A stretch of 57,509 bases of DNA, taken from JAWXBG01 sp044375415 (GTDB lineage: Bacteria; Bacteroidota; Bacteroidia; Flavobacteriales_D; Sanyastnellaceae). Under the pieces are notes generated by a model. It was not told where the DNA came from and made no database searches. It worked only from the letters and a program-made list of their open reading frames with translations. Both the position numbers and the translations under genes were made by a program. The stretch is taken from positions 1-57,509 of the forward strand of contig JBILMS010000014.1 in the NCBI GenBank assembly GCA_044375415.1. The letters are read 5' to 3'. Shown in pieces: positions 27,543 through 36,029 of the stretch (its first letter is position 1; every line of letters starts with the position of its first letter).

Positions 27543-28370
27543 GTGAATAGGTACAAGGAAATTTTTGAACGTTACGAGGTTCCTTTCAGCAAAACTGAAG
27601 ACCAAGCTCTTGCAGAAGTTGAAAGGAAAATCGCAGCAGGTATCACAGCCAGAGAAACCCGCGTTATTGGAATCAACTGGTTGAGAGTCGCCTCCATTGC
27701 AGCTTCTGTTGTTATTGTAGCAGGTGCTGTATTTTTTATGACAAAAGGCGGAAACGATGTTTTGGTTGCTGCAGCTGCAGGTTTTACCAAAGAAGTTTCG
27801 TTGCCCGATGGATCCAAAGTGATTCTGAATGCTTCTTCCGAGATTTCATACAACGATGATTGGTCGGAAGAAAGAACATTAAATCTTACCGGAGAAGCAT
27901 ATTTCGAAGTGGTAAAAGGGGGTAAATTCAGTGTAAATACTTCTCACGGTTCAGTGGAAGTATTGGGAACGAGTTTCGATGTTTTCGCCAGAACTGAAAA
28001 GTTTGATGTGAAATGTTTTACCGGAAAAGTGGCTGTTACAAGTCAAAACCAATCGGTTGTTTTGAATCCGGGTGAAGAAATTAACTTCGAACAAGGAAAA
28101 TTGCTTACAGAGAAATTTGAATTATCAAAGACAGATTGGAAAGCCGATTTATTTGAATACGAAGGCGAGTCGATCAAAAATATTGTACTCGAAGTTGAAC
28201 GTCAATTTAACGTGAACATAGATCTTCAAACGGACGGTGAAAAAGTAATTGACGTGTTCTTTTCGAAAGAGGCAGGATTAGATAAGGCATTAACAGATAT
28301 CTGTCGTGCAGGTAGATTTACCCACAGCAAAGGTCAGAATGGTTGGATAGTGATTACAGATAAAAAGTAG
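27543..28370 (+). CDS. FecR-type anti-sigma factor
   Basis: The product has 275 residues from a GTG start. A cytoplasmic N-terminus (about 1-45) is followed by one membrane segment (about 49-66, VASIAASVVIVAGAVFFM). The FecR domain has the signature LPDGSKVILNASSEISYNDD and GEAYFEVVK, and the C-terminal region (about 200-275) resembles the STN-like DUF4974 domain that contacts the receptor. It should hold the FecI-like factor at the membrane until the receptor signals. A strong terminator lies about 185 bases downstream. Confidence 0.92.
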   Translation: MNRYKEIFERYEVPFSKTEDQALAEVERKIAAGITARETRVIGINWLRVASIAASVVIVAGAVFFMTKGGNDVLVAAAAGFTKEVSLPDGSKVILNASSEISYNDDWSEERTLNLTGEAYFEVVKGGKFSVNTSHGSVEVLGTSFDVFARTEKFDVKCFTGKVAVTSQNQSVVLNPGEEINFEQGKLLTEKFELSKTDWKADLFEYEGESIKNIVLEVERQFNVNIDLQTDGEKVIDVFFSKEAGLDKALTDICRAGRFTHSKGQNGWIVITDKK

Positions 28371-28555
28371 ACATGTTAAAGGCTGTTAAGACATCTGTCG
28401 AAAGCAACCTTTGGTAAAATATTTGGTTATCGAAATACGTTAAAAATATTAAGCGGTAAGACGAAGTTCTTACACATAAAAAGTAAGTAACACACAGTGA
28501 AGTGTCCGTCAAAGACACATCAGATAGTATAGTTAGTTTTAGTTAAGGTTTAGAG

Positions 28556-28590
28556 TCGTCCCGGAAAACGTTTCGGGACGATTTTTTTTT
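28556..28590 (+). terminator. Rho-independent terminator after fecR-like gene
   Basis: tcgtcccg pairs with cgggacga, extended by G-U and A-U pairs over a four-base loop, and a run of nine T follows directly. It closes the sigma-receptor-anti-sigma operon. Confidence 0.9.
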
Positions 28591-28665
28591 GGACTATTTT
28601 TTATAGTTGAAATCGGCAAGGAGCTATTACATGAGGTGGTATTTGCAAACAGACGAAAATTTTAC

Positions 28666-30234
28666 TTACTCCACCACCACCTTCTCCGTCCAGACCCCGC
28701 CTTTTCCGTCCCCACATTCGATAAGATAAATCCCGGGACTAAGTGCCGAAACATCTATATCTATTTCTTTTTGAAGTATTACATTTTTTGAAAGCACCTC
28801 ATTACCGAGCAAGTCTCGAAGCACAAAATATTGAATCAGATCCGAGAAAACTACATGGCATATTTCTCTAGCCGGATTGGGATAAATCAATATGGGGTAT
28901 TCCTCTTTTTGGGGTATTTCCAACGCCGAAACAAAATCACACCCGTTGTATTCCACATCACCGCAGGCATCGAGTTTGAGTACCCATTGGCGGGAGGGAT
29001 AGAGATCAAGTTTTACAAAACCGGTAGAAATAACTCCTCCGTCGAAAGCCTCTTCTACGCTGTATAATCGACTTATATCCGCACCGTCTAAGGAATAAGA
29101 AAACGTTTTAAACCATTCTTGTTCTCGGTCTTCGTTTACTTTAAGTATTGAACTACTCGAACCGGGATAATTTCCATCATTGGCAAATTGAGTAAATGAA
29201 ATGAGATATCCGCCATCATTAGTGGAAGCAATGTCCGTTACTTTAAGGTCACTAAACCAAGTTTCATCATTTATGGCGTTGGAAAAGTATTCCCCCTCCC
29301 ACATGGGGGTCATGGAAATAGGATTAAATTCCATCAGATGGATTTTGAATTTTCGGTCGGAGTAATCCGGATAATTTGGATATCCAAAGAGATTGTCATA
29401 ACACTCCTCATAGGCTACCATGTAGTTACCATTCGACATTTTTATCATCACCGGACTATCTTCCGAACACCACCCCCCCCAAGTATATTCTTGAAGAATT
29501 GTATCGCATGCATAGTTTAACTTTTTAATGGAATGCTGCATATTGAGACCGAATTCATCTGTGTATGATGCCAGTCCCCCGCAGACCAAGACATATTCTG
29601 ATTCTTGGTAGTAGAGTCCGCTTGGACTGAAACCATTGATGCCTAAATCATGAAGTTTGATCCAAATGGTATTTCCGTCAAGATCGAGACACACGCATGA
29701 GAGATTCCAATATTCACTCCCCCCGCCGACCCCTGAGCCATCAAGTCCCAATGCTCCTAGCACTAATATGCTGCTATCTGGAAGTTGAGCAACTGCATGA
29801 AAATTTGAATAACTTGTGTCTTGGTCGTTTTCATAGAAAAAATTTCTATTCCAAAGTTGTTCACCGGCTGAATTGAAAAGTCTCACTTTAGACCATCCAG
29901 GTATTCCTTGGTAGAATTTGGTTCCTGAGGCATAGACAAAGCCGCTATCAAAAAGCAATGAATATGAACAATCCCAGTTAAAAGCAATCCCTTCACTATC
30001 ATTAAATGTTGAAAATAGAATGTCACCATTATTATTGATTTGGTATGAGTAATTACCATATAGTGTGTCGGCAGATGATAACCCACAAATCAAATAGGTT
30101 GTATCAAGTTTAAACATCCCATTCGAGGCAATAAAACCATTATTCACAGAATACAAACTATCGAGATATGTATATTGGCTAGTTGCCCACTTATTCATCA
30201 AACAAAACAAGAGTAGAAGAATCAAATTTCTCAT
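28666..30234 (-). CDS. T9SS type A cargo protein with beta-propeller-like body
   Basis: I chose the ATG at 30234 (MRNLILLLLFCLMNKWATSQ), giving 522 residues and a clean signal peptide; the longer frame begins with TTG at 30300. The body has repeats of the type GDILFSTFNDSEG, GEQLWNRNFFYEND and DGGYLISFTQFANDG, each pairing a logged event with a GGY/GGV motif, as in delta-60/propeller-like Bacteroidota surface proteins. The end (about 445-522) is a T9SS type A tail (ILIYPNPAREICHVVF, GIYLIECGDG). Function is unknown; a calcium or glycan binding role would be a guess. A run of eight G in the coding strand (29473-29480) lies in a WGGW segment and could slip. Confidence 0.8.
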   Translation of the reverse strand: MRNLILLLLFCLMNKWATSQYTYLDSLYSVNNGFIASNGMFKLDTTYLICGLSSADTLYGNYSYQINNNGDILFSTFNDSEGIAFNWDCSYSLLFDSGFVYASGTKFYQGIPGWSKVRLFNSAGEQLWNRNFFYENDQDTSYSNFHAVAQLPDSSILVLGALGLDGSGVGGGSEYWNLSCVCLDLDGNTIWIKLHDLGINGFSPSGLYYQESEYVLVCGGLASYTDEFGLNMQHSIKKLNYACDTILQEYTWGGWCSEDSPVMIKMSNGNYMVAYEECYDNLFGYPNYPDYSDRKFKIHLMEFNPISMTPMWEGEYFSNAINDETWFSDLKVTDIASTNDGGYLISFTQFANDGNYPGSSSSILKVNEDREQEWFKTFSYSLDGADISRLYSVEEAFDGGVISTGFVKLDLYPSRQWVLKLDACGDVEYNGCDFVSALEIPQKEEYPILIYPNPAREICHVVFSDLIQYFVLRDLLGNEVLSKNVILQKEIDIDVSALSPGIYLIECGDGKGGVWTEKVVVE

Positions 30235-30538
30235 AATTTGATGTATTTGAGTTCGCCTGTTGCTTACCGTTACCCAAGATAAGTTGATGGGACAGTACAA
30301 TTAGCTGTTATTTAGTTGGATATAGAAGGCTAATGTAACTTTAATATCGACAGACGAGGAAAAAAGGTGGGAACAATTGTCCTGAAGTCTAAATTATTAG
30401 CTATTCCAGTCTTAGGTATTTGCAGGAAAAAAAATTTTTGAAAAGCTAGGTACCATACATAGCGACTTTACATTTGGGATTCTCCGGGTATTTTAAAACT
30501 TTGAAAGACTTTGGGTAGTTCCCCTTTTTCTTTGCACC
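30235..30538. other. Divergent intergenic region, no gene seen
   Basis: This 304-base AT-rich gap separates the T9SS cargo gene from queA. I see no ORF or RNA gene. A TAcaTTTG at 30469-30476 fits a -7 box facing queA, but the nearest TTTG upstream is 28 bases away, longer than usual. Confidence 0.3.
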
Positions 30539-31738
30539 ATGAATCTACGCGATCTGCAAATCAACCAATACGACTACCATCTCCCCGAAGATCGAATTGC
30601 CGCATTTCCTTTAGCGGAAAGAGATGCGTCGAAATTATTGGTCTATAAATCCGGCGAAATTTCAAATAGAATTTTTACCGATTTACCGGGATTACTCGAA
30701 CCGGGCGATCATCTTGTACTAAACAATACCAAGGTTATTCCCGCTCGTTTGTACTTCAGAAAACCTACGGGAGGACTCATCGAAATATTTTGTCTGGAGC
30801 CAATTTCCGGTCATGGAGATTTTCAATTAGCCATGTCGCAAAGTGGAAGCATCGAATACGAATGCCTTGTTGGAGGTGCAGCAAAATGGAAACAAGGTTT
30901 TATTTACATTCAAGGAGAAGGATTCGAGTTAAAAGCTGAGATGCTCGGAAGAGGAGGGGAGTTTTTTCATATTAAATTTTCTTGGACTCCCGAGGAAAAA
31001 ACTTTTTCGGAGGTATTGGACCTCTGTGGCGAATTACCGCTTCCGCCTTATTTTAATCGATCAACGGAAGCTGAGGATATAATTCGGTATCAAACCGTTT
31101 ATAGTGAACATAAGGGCTCTGTAGCGGCTCCAACGGCCGGTTTACACTTTACTCCCGAAGTATTTGAAAAGCTCAAAGCTAAAGGTGTGAAAATTTCATA
31201 CATAACGCTGCATGTTGGTGCCGGAACATTTAAGCCGGTAACAGCCGACAGAGTGGGTGACCACGACATGCATCGCGAGTATTTTTCGATTCCTCAAAAC
31301 GTTTTAAAAGAACTGAGCGAACCTACCCGGGGTCGAATCATCGCTGTGGGAACAACCACTCTTCGAGCATTGGAGAGTGCATATTGGTTGGCTGCTAAAG
31401 TGAATGTGCAAGAAACAGAATCGTACATCGGTCAGTGGGAAGCTTATGACATGGTGGATGCATTAACACGCACAGAGGCATTTCAACTCCTGTATAACGA
31501 AACTCTCAAAAGGTCTGTGTCTTCTTTAATGGCATCTACTGCAATTATGGTCGGACCGGGATATGATTTTAAAGTGATTGAAGGGCTTATTACAAATTTT
31601 CACTTACCTAAAAGCACTTTGTTGTTATTGGTTTCGGCACTTATTGGCGATGATTGGAAAAGCGTCTACGAGCATGCTCTTCGGGAAAATTATCGTTTTT
31701 TGAGTTATGGCGACAGCTCTTTGCTTTGGCGGACATAG
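30539..31738 (+). CDS. queA: S-adenosylmethionine:tRNA ribosyltransferase-isomerase
   Basis: QueA transfers the ribosyl group of SAM to preQ1 in tRNA, forming epoxyqueuosine at the wobble position. Family motifs are the N-terminal YDYHLPEDRIAAFPLAERDA, then LVLNNTKVIPARLYFRKPTG, VAAPTAGLHFTPEVFEKLK, LHVGAGTFKPV and the C-terminal ITNFHLPKSTLLLLVSALIG. At 399 residues it is longer than the roughly 350-residue proteobacterial form, as is usual in Bacteroidota. It stands alone, with a bidirectional terminator before ppiD. Confidence 0.96.
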   Translation: MNLRDLQINQYDYHLPEDRIAAFPLAERDASKLLVYKSGEISNRIFTDLPGLLEPGDHLVLNNTKVIPARLYFRKPTGGLIEIFCLEPISGHGDFQLAMSQSGSIEYECLVGGAAKWKQGFIYIQGEGFELKAEMLGRGGEFFHIKFSWTPEEKTFSEVLDLCGELPLPPYFNRSTEAEDIIRYQTVYSEHKGSVAAPTAGLHFTPEVFEKLKAKGVKISYITLHVGAGTFKPVTADRVGDHDMHREYFSIPQNVLKELSEPTRGRIIAVGTTTLRALESAYWLAAKVNVQETESYIGQWEAYDMVDALTRTEAFQLLYNETLKRSVSSLMASTAIMVGPGYDFKVIEGLITNFHLPKSTLLLLVSALIGDDWKSVYEHALRENYRFLSYGDSSLLWRT

Positions 31739-31780
31739 ATCCAAATCACACAATAGGAATTCCCAATTGACCCGCAAATA

Positions 31781-31818
31781 AAAAGGGCCCGAAATTTTCG
31801 GACCCTTTCACTATTTTT
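31781..31818. terminator. Bidirectional terminator between queA and ppiD
   Basis: aaagggcccgaaa and ttcggaccctttc form a stem with one mismatch, with A-rich sequence on the left and a T run on the right. It lies in the 91-base gap between convergent genes and can serve both. Confidence 0.8.
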
Positions 31819-31829
31819 TTAATCGAACC

Positions 31830-33896
31830 TTAGTTGCCGCCGTAACGGTTGTCTTCGATGTTCGCTTCTTCTTTGAATGAATTAAAGATTCGGGTAACAG
31901 CGCTGTTTTTCATATTCTGCATCGCTTTATCCTGATCTTCAAAATAATCTGTTTTCGCTTCACCGGGAACAATATCTCCCGTTTTCTGAAGTACATAAAC
32001 AGCTTCACGACCTACAATCGGTTCGCTAATATTTCCTGTAGGCAAACCGAAAGCAACACCAATTACTTCAGGATCTGCTTTAGTAACACCTGAACCCGGA
32101 AGGTTGGTACGTTGCATAGTGAGGTTATCCGCTTTCTTCACGGTAGACTTCACTTGTTCTGCAATTTGAATAAGTGTCATGTTCTCGCCACCCATCTTTT
32201 GTTTGTAGAGTTCACCTTTTTTCTCTTTGATAACTTCAAGACGAACTTTTTCTTTCACGTTTTCGAAAGATGGAACTCCTTTTTCTTTGATCTGAGTAAG
32301 AGCTGCAATGATGAATTGATCTGAAATAACCATTGGGTTAGATACATCACCTTCTTCGGTATTGCTGCGATAAGCCCATTCTATAAGCATTTGAGCTTCG
32401 GTCAAAGAACCAACAGCAGCTTGATTTGGCTTGATGTTCTCAGCAGGAACAACAGTGATACCTCTTTCAATAGCCGCTTTGCGGAATGAAGTAGTATCAG
32501 TGTTTGCAGTCGAAAAGTCCATTGCATCGGCCTGACCGGCATCGCGTGTATTTGCACTTGGCTTGATCTCGCGAGAAAGTGGAGCAAGTCGCACAATCAT
32601 CTTAGGAGCTTTTTTGTCGGTTACTTCAATAATGTGAGTACCAAATTGTGTTTCAACTGTAGTCACTACACCAACAGCAGAATTAAAACAAGCGTTTTCA
32701 AATGGCTTTACCATTCTGCCACGTGTAAACCAATCGAGATCTCCACCTTTATCTTTGGTTCCATCAGTACCAAATTGTTTCGCCATCACATCAAAGTTTT
32801 TGTCTTTGGCAATAACTGCTTTAACGCTATCAACACGTGGTTTGATTTTAGCAATCTCAGCAGGAGAACCATCGTGCTTGAATAATATGTGACGGGCGCG
32901 AACAGAGTCAACCTCAGTACCACGCGATTGAATGCGAGCCATACGGTAGAATTTACCATCGACATATGGACCAACGAAAGCACCGATAGAATCGTTCAAT
33001 AACTGGCTGTTTATCGGCTCAGGTAAATCGTTTGGATAATAGGAAGTTTGATATACTGTAGGCACATCGCTGTTCAACGTCACAAACAAACTGTCAGATT
33101 TTTCGGCTTTCCAAATGTTCACCAATTCAGCAAGGATCTTGCGGTATTCAGCGCTGTCTTCGGTAGTTGGTACAATCGGGAAAGAAATGTACTCAAGACT
33201 GCGACTCATTTCTTGACGGTAGTCGCGGTCGTTTTTGTGTTTGTTGTAATAAGAACGTAGATCACCATCTGTATAAGTGATTGCACTATCCGGAATTTCA
33301 TCGTAACGCACGGCAACGAATTCTATGTTCACTTTATCTGCACCAGTAGTGTATGCAAATTTGCCATCTAATTTGTTGGCATACATTCCATTTTTAAGTA
33401 AGAGATCGTATTTCTCTTTTAGACGTTTAGCCGTAATGAGTTTTTTATAACCATCGTAGGTCTGCCCATCCATAGCTTCAAAAGTCTTGCGCAGTTGTTC
33501 TTTCAATGGCAAAGAATCTTGATTCTTGTAGAAAGTGCTTTTCACATAGGGTGAAAGACGCTCTCCAAAAAGAATTTCATCGTACTCTTCTTGAGTTACA
33601 ATCAAGCCAAGTTTTTCATATTCGTCATTCAAAAGAGTAGATTCTACCATTTGGGCCCACACTTCTTCAGAGAGTGAGTTGTTGTTCGAATATGTAAAGA
33701 GTTTACCTCTCATTTCAGCGGCTGCTTGCCACTCTGATGCTGATATGGAATGACCGTCGATTTCACCAACATTACTATTGGATCCACCAAACATTGCCAT
33801 CACTGCATCGTAAGGAATTAAGAATCCTACGATACCTAAACCTACCATTCCAAGAAGAAGCCAACTTTGCTTCCTGATTTTTTCAATCATTGCCAT
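31830..33896 (-). CDS. ppiD: Membrane-anchored parvulin-type peptidyl-prolyl isomerase, PpiD/SurA-like
   Basis: The product has 688 residues. A single membrane segment (about 12-31, SWLLLGMVGLGIVGFLIPYD) is followed by a SurA-N-like region (about 40-160) and a parvulin domain (about 340-440) with VRARHILFKHDGSPAE, GGDLDWFTRGRMVKPFENAC and FGTHIIEVTDKK. A second, degenerate chaperone region follows. It should help fold exported proteins at the outer face of the inner membrane. It is the last gene of a long minus-strand operon, 63 bases after the CNNM/CBS gene. Confidence 0.92.
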   Translation of the reverse strand: MAMIEKIRKQSWLLLGMVGLGIVGFLIPYDAVMAMFGGSNSNVGEIDGHSISASEWQAAAEMRGKLFTYSNNNSLSEEVWAQMVESTLLNDEYEKLGLIVTQEEYDEILFGERLSPYVKSTFYKNQDSLPLKEQLRKTFEAMDGQTYDGYKKLITAKRLKEKYDLLLKNGMYANKLDGKFAYTTGADKVNIEFVAVRYDEIPDSAITYTDGDLRSYYNKHKNDRDYRQEMSRSLEYISFPIVPTTEDSAEYRKILAELVNIWKAEKSDSLFVTLNSDVPTVYQTSYYPNDLPEPINSQLLNDSIGAFVGPYVDGKFYRMARIQSRGTEVDSVRARHILFKHDGSPAEIAKIKPRVDSVKAVIAKDKNFDVMAKQFGTDGTKDKGGDLDWFTRGRMVKPFENACFNSAVGVVTTVETQFGTHIIEVTDKKAPKMIVRLAPLSREIKPSANTRDAGQADAMDFSTANTDTTSFRKAAIERGITVVPAENIKPNQAAVGSLTEAQMLIEWAYRSNTEEGDVSNPMVISDQFIIAALTQIKEKGVPSFENVKEKVRLEVIKEKKGELYKQKMGGENMTLIQIAEQVKSTVKKADNLTMQRTNLPGSGVTKADPEVIGVAFGLPTGNISEPIVGREAVYVLQKTGDIVPGEAKTDYFEDQDKAMQNMKNSAVTRIFNSFKEEANIEDNRYGGN

Positions 33897-33959
33897 AATT
33901 CAATCCGCTTTAAAATTTCGGGGTGCGAATATCGTAATTTACCCGCAATCTTGGTAGAA

Positions 33960-35240
33960 CTATTGCTTTAGAGTGACCAAAACAAGCTCAATTCGATTTT
34001 CAGAAACCTTTAATGGTTTGAAAATGAATGATTCATGGTCAATTTCTTGCCCTTCTTCGGGGATGTCGCCATGTAAATGCAGTATCAAGCCGCCTAAAGT
34101 GTCATAATCATCCTCATTTTCAGGAAGTTGGAGATTATATTTCTCGTTTAAATAGTCGATTTCGAAGCGGGCGGAGAACCTGTATTCCGTTTCAGAGAGC
34201 ATTTCTTCCTCCAATTCTTCCTTGTCGTGTTCGTCCTCAATCTCTCCGATAATCTCCTCAACGATGTCTTCCATGGTAATAATTCCGGCGGTACCTCCAT
34301 ACTCATCTACTACTACCGCCATGTTCTTTTTTTCTCGAATGAACAGCTCTAGAATTTCATTCGCTGTCATGGGTTCAGGAACAATCGCTACAGGACGCAA
34401 TACACTTTGAATGTTCGCAGGTCGGCGAAACAAATCATACGAATGCACATATCCTATGATGTGATCAATGTTGTCTTTGTACACCAATATTTTTGAGAGA
34501 CGCGTTTCAATGAACTTCGATCGCATGACTTCAATGTGATCTCGAACATCAAGTCCAACAATTTCATTTCGAGGAATAAGGCAATCACGTGCTTTTACAT
34601 TCCTAAAGTCGAGAGCATTTTGAAAGATCTGTATTTCGTGATCAATATCCTGAAAACGATCCACATTTCCTGTTGCTTCTTGCAAATAATGATCGAGATC
34701 GGTACGACCAAAACTTACTTCTTGAACAGCATTATTGTTGCCCTTTACTAAACGCAGAAACAAACCTGCAATGCCATTTACGATAAAAGCAAAAACCCAG
34801 AGAACTACATACCAAACTAAAAGAGGAAGGGCAAATAGATTTAACCAACGGTTTGGATTAATGCTAAATATCGCCTTTGGAATGAACTCACCAAATATCA
34901 AAACAACGAAGGTGGAGATCAAAGTTTGAACAATGAGCTCACCGAATGTGCCGAGAGAATGGGCAAATAGCGGTAGTTGTTCGTGAAACAAAAAGGTTAG
35001 AAGTTCTCCCATGTATAAACCGAAAACAACTAGAGCGATGTTGTTTCCCACAAGCATCGTAGCAATGAAAATTTTCGGGTGTTTTACAAAATGAGCAATG
35101 ATGCCTGCAGAAAAAATTCCCTGTTTTCTATCGAGTTCTATTTTGAGTTTGTTCGCAGTAACATAAGCAATCTCAAGACCGCTGCTCATGGCAGATATCA
35201 CAAGTGTTAAAAGAAGTACCCAATAGATGCTACTGTCCAT
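33960..35240 (-). CDS. CNNM/CBS-domain (CorC/HlyC family) membrane protein
   Basis: The product has 426 residues: a CNNM (DUF21) domain with about four hydrophobic segments (about 1-190), a CBS pair (about 205-325; IEVMRSKFIETRLSKILVYK), the hallmark VVVDEYGGTAGIITMEDIVE, and a C-terminal CorC_HlyC domain (about 345-426; DTLGGLILHLHGDIPEEGQE). Family members are linked to magnesium efflux and envelope functions. A paralogue, gldE, lies 3.5 kb upstream in the same operon. It starts four bases after the stop of the small membrane protein. Confidence 0.9.
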   Translation of the reverse strand: MDSSIYWVLLLTLVISAMSSGLEIAYVTANKLKIELDRKQGIFSAGIIAHFVKHPKIFIATMLVGNNIALVVFGLYMGELLTFLFHEQLPLFAHSLGTFGELIVQTLISTFVVLIFGEFIPKAIFSINPNRWLNLFALPLLVWYVVLWVFAFIVNGIAGLFLRLVKGNNNAVQEVSFGRTDLDHYLQEATGNVDRFQDIDHEIQIFQNALDFRNVKARDCLIPRNEIVGLDVRDHIEVMRSKFIETRLSKILVYKDNIDHIIGYVHSYDLFRRPANIQSVLRPVAIVPEPMTANEILELFIREKKNMAVVVDEYGGTAGIITMEDIVEEIIGEIEDEHDKEELEEEMLSETEYRFSARFEIDYLNEKYNLQLPENEDDYDTLGGLILHLHGDIPEEGQEIDHESFIFKPLKVSENRIELVLVTLKQ

Positions 35241-35244
35241 TTGC

Positions 35245-35463
35245 TTATTTCGAGTCTTTATTTTGTTCTTCCTGCATCACGCGTTCCATACGTTTTCGCA
35301 TACCTCTTCGAAACAGCAACCACATGAGTGCAATACCGGGTATAAAGAAATTTTTACCACCGATAGCCCACCCATCTTTGTAAACGGCATATCCTGCGTA
35401 AATCGTTGCGCCGACCGTTACGGCTAACCAAAAGTGTTCAAGGCCTCGGTTTAATTTATTCAT
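35245..35463 (-). CDS. Small two-segment membrane protein
   Basis: The 72-residue product has two hydrophobic stretches (about 11-28 and 38-52; FFIPGIALMWLLF) and a basic, then acidic C-terminus (RRGMRKRMERVMQEEQ). I do not recognise a named family. Its start overlaps the lptC stop by four bases, and four bases separate it from the CNNM/CBS gene, so it is almost certainly translated as part of the operon. Confidence 0.78.
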   Translation of the reverse strand: MNKLNRGLEHFWLAVTVGATIYAGYAVYKDGWAIGGKNFFIPGIALMWLLFRRGMRKRMERVMQEEQNKDSK

Positions 35464-36029
35464 GGTTGCAAAGTATCATTTTCCTGAACATTGTATTCAC
35501 CGCTAGGTTTCAGGATTCTGTATTTAGTAAAAGAGTCGTTACTTTCCATACCGTGCCCTCGAAAAACAGCGTCTTTAGTATGGATAGTTACAAATTTATC
35601 TGTGAAAATTTTCCCGCTGTCTTGTAAAAAAATAAGCTCTTGTGTTTCCAGTTTTTCTCCGGCCGCATTTCTAAGTTCAACGCTGTCTGTAACAACCATC
35701 TTTTTTTCTTTCTCATAATAAACACCGCGAATAGAAGTGAGCCTGGCTTCCTCCTGTTCAAGGCTATCTAGAAAAATGAAAGTTAAGCCCTGACTTGCAT
35801 CGAGGTGACCGTTTTCGCCGACAAATTGATCGAGTTGACCAGCATACAATCGATTGCGAATTTTCCCTTTTTCGCTATACGTATATTCTGCATTGTAACT
35901 TGTTTGCACAGGCATTTGGCGCGCATCCATGATGGCGTTAATTTCTGAAATCTCGTTTTGACATGAGAACAGAAACAGGCAACAGAATACTGCGAAACTG
36001 ATTACTCGTATTTTCTCTGTAAAAACCAC
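35460..36029 (-). CDS. lptC: LPS export protein LptC
   Basis: The 189-residue product starts at GTG 36029, overlapping the preceding gene by 28 bases. The lipoprotein-type signal (FAVFCCLFLFSCQN) places Cys near residue 22. The rest fits the LptC/OstA-like jellyroll: YNAEYTYSEKGKIRNRLYAG, TSIRGVYYEKEKKMVVTDSV and DAVFRGHGMES. LptC joins the inner-membrane LptBFG complex to the LptA bridge. In Bacteroidota it is commonly found in this gene neighbourhood. Confidence 0.85.
   Translation of the reverse strand: MVFTEKIRVISFAVFCCLFLFSCQNEISEINAIMDARQMPVQTSYNAEYTYSEKGKIRNRLYAGQLDQFVGENGHLDASQGLTFIFLDSLEQEEARLTSIRGVYYEKEKKMVVTDSVELRNAAGEKLETQELIFLQDSGKIFTDKFVTIHTKDAVFRGHGMESNDSFTKYRILKPSGEYNVQENDTLQP

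Noticed and set aside
24758..28370. Naming the system fecIAR for ferric citrate uptake
   Set aside because: Only the general signalling architecture is seen; nothing in the receptor identifies citrate or iron as ligand.
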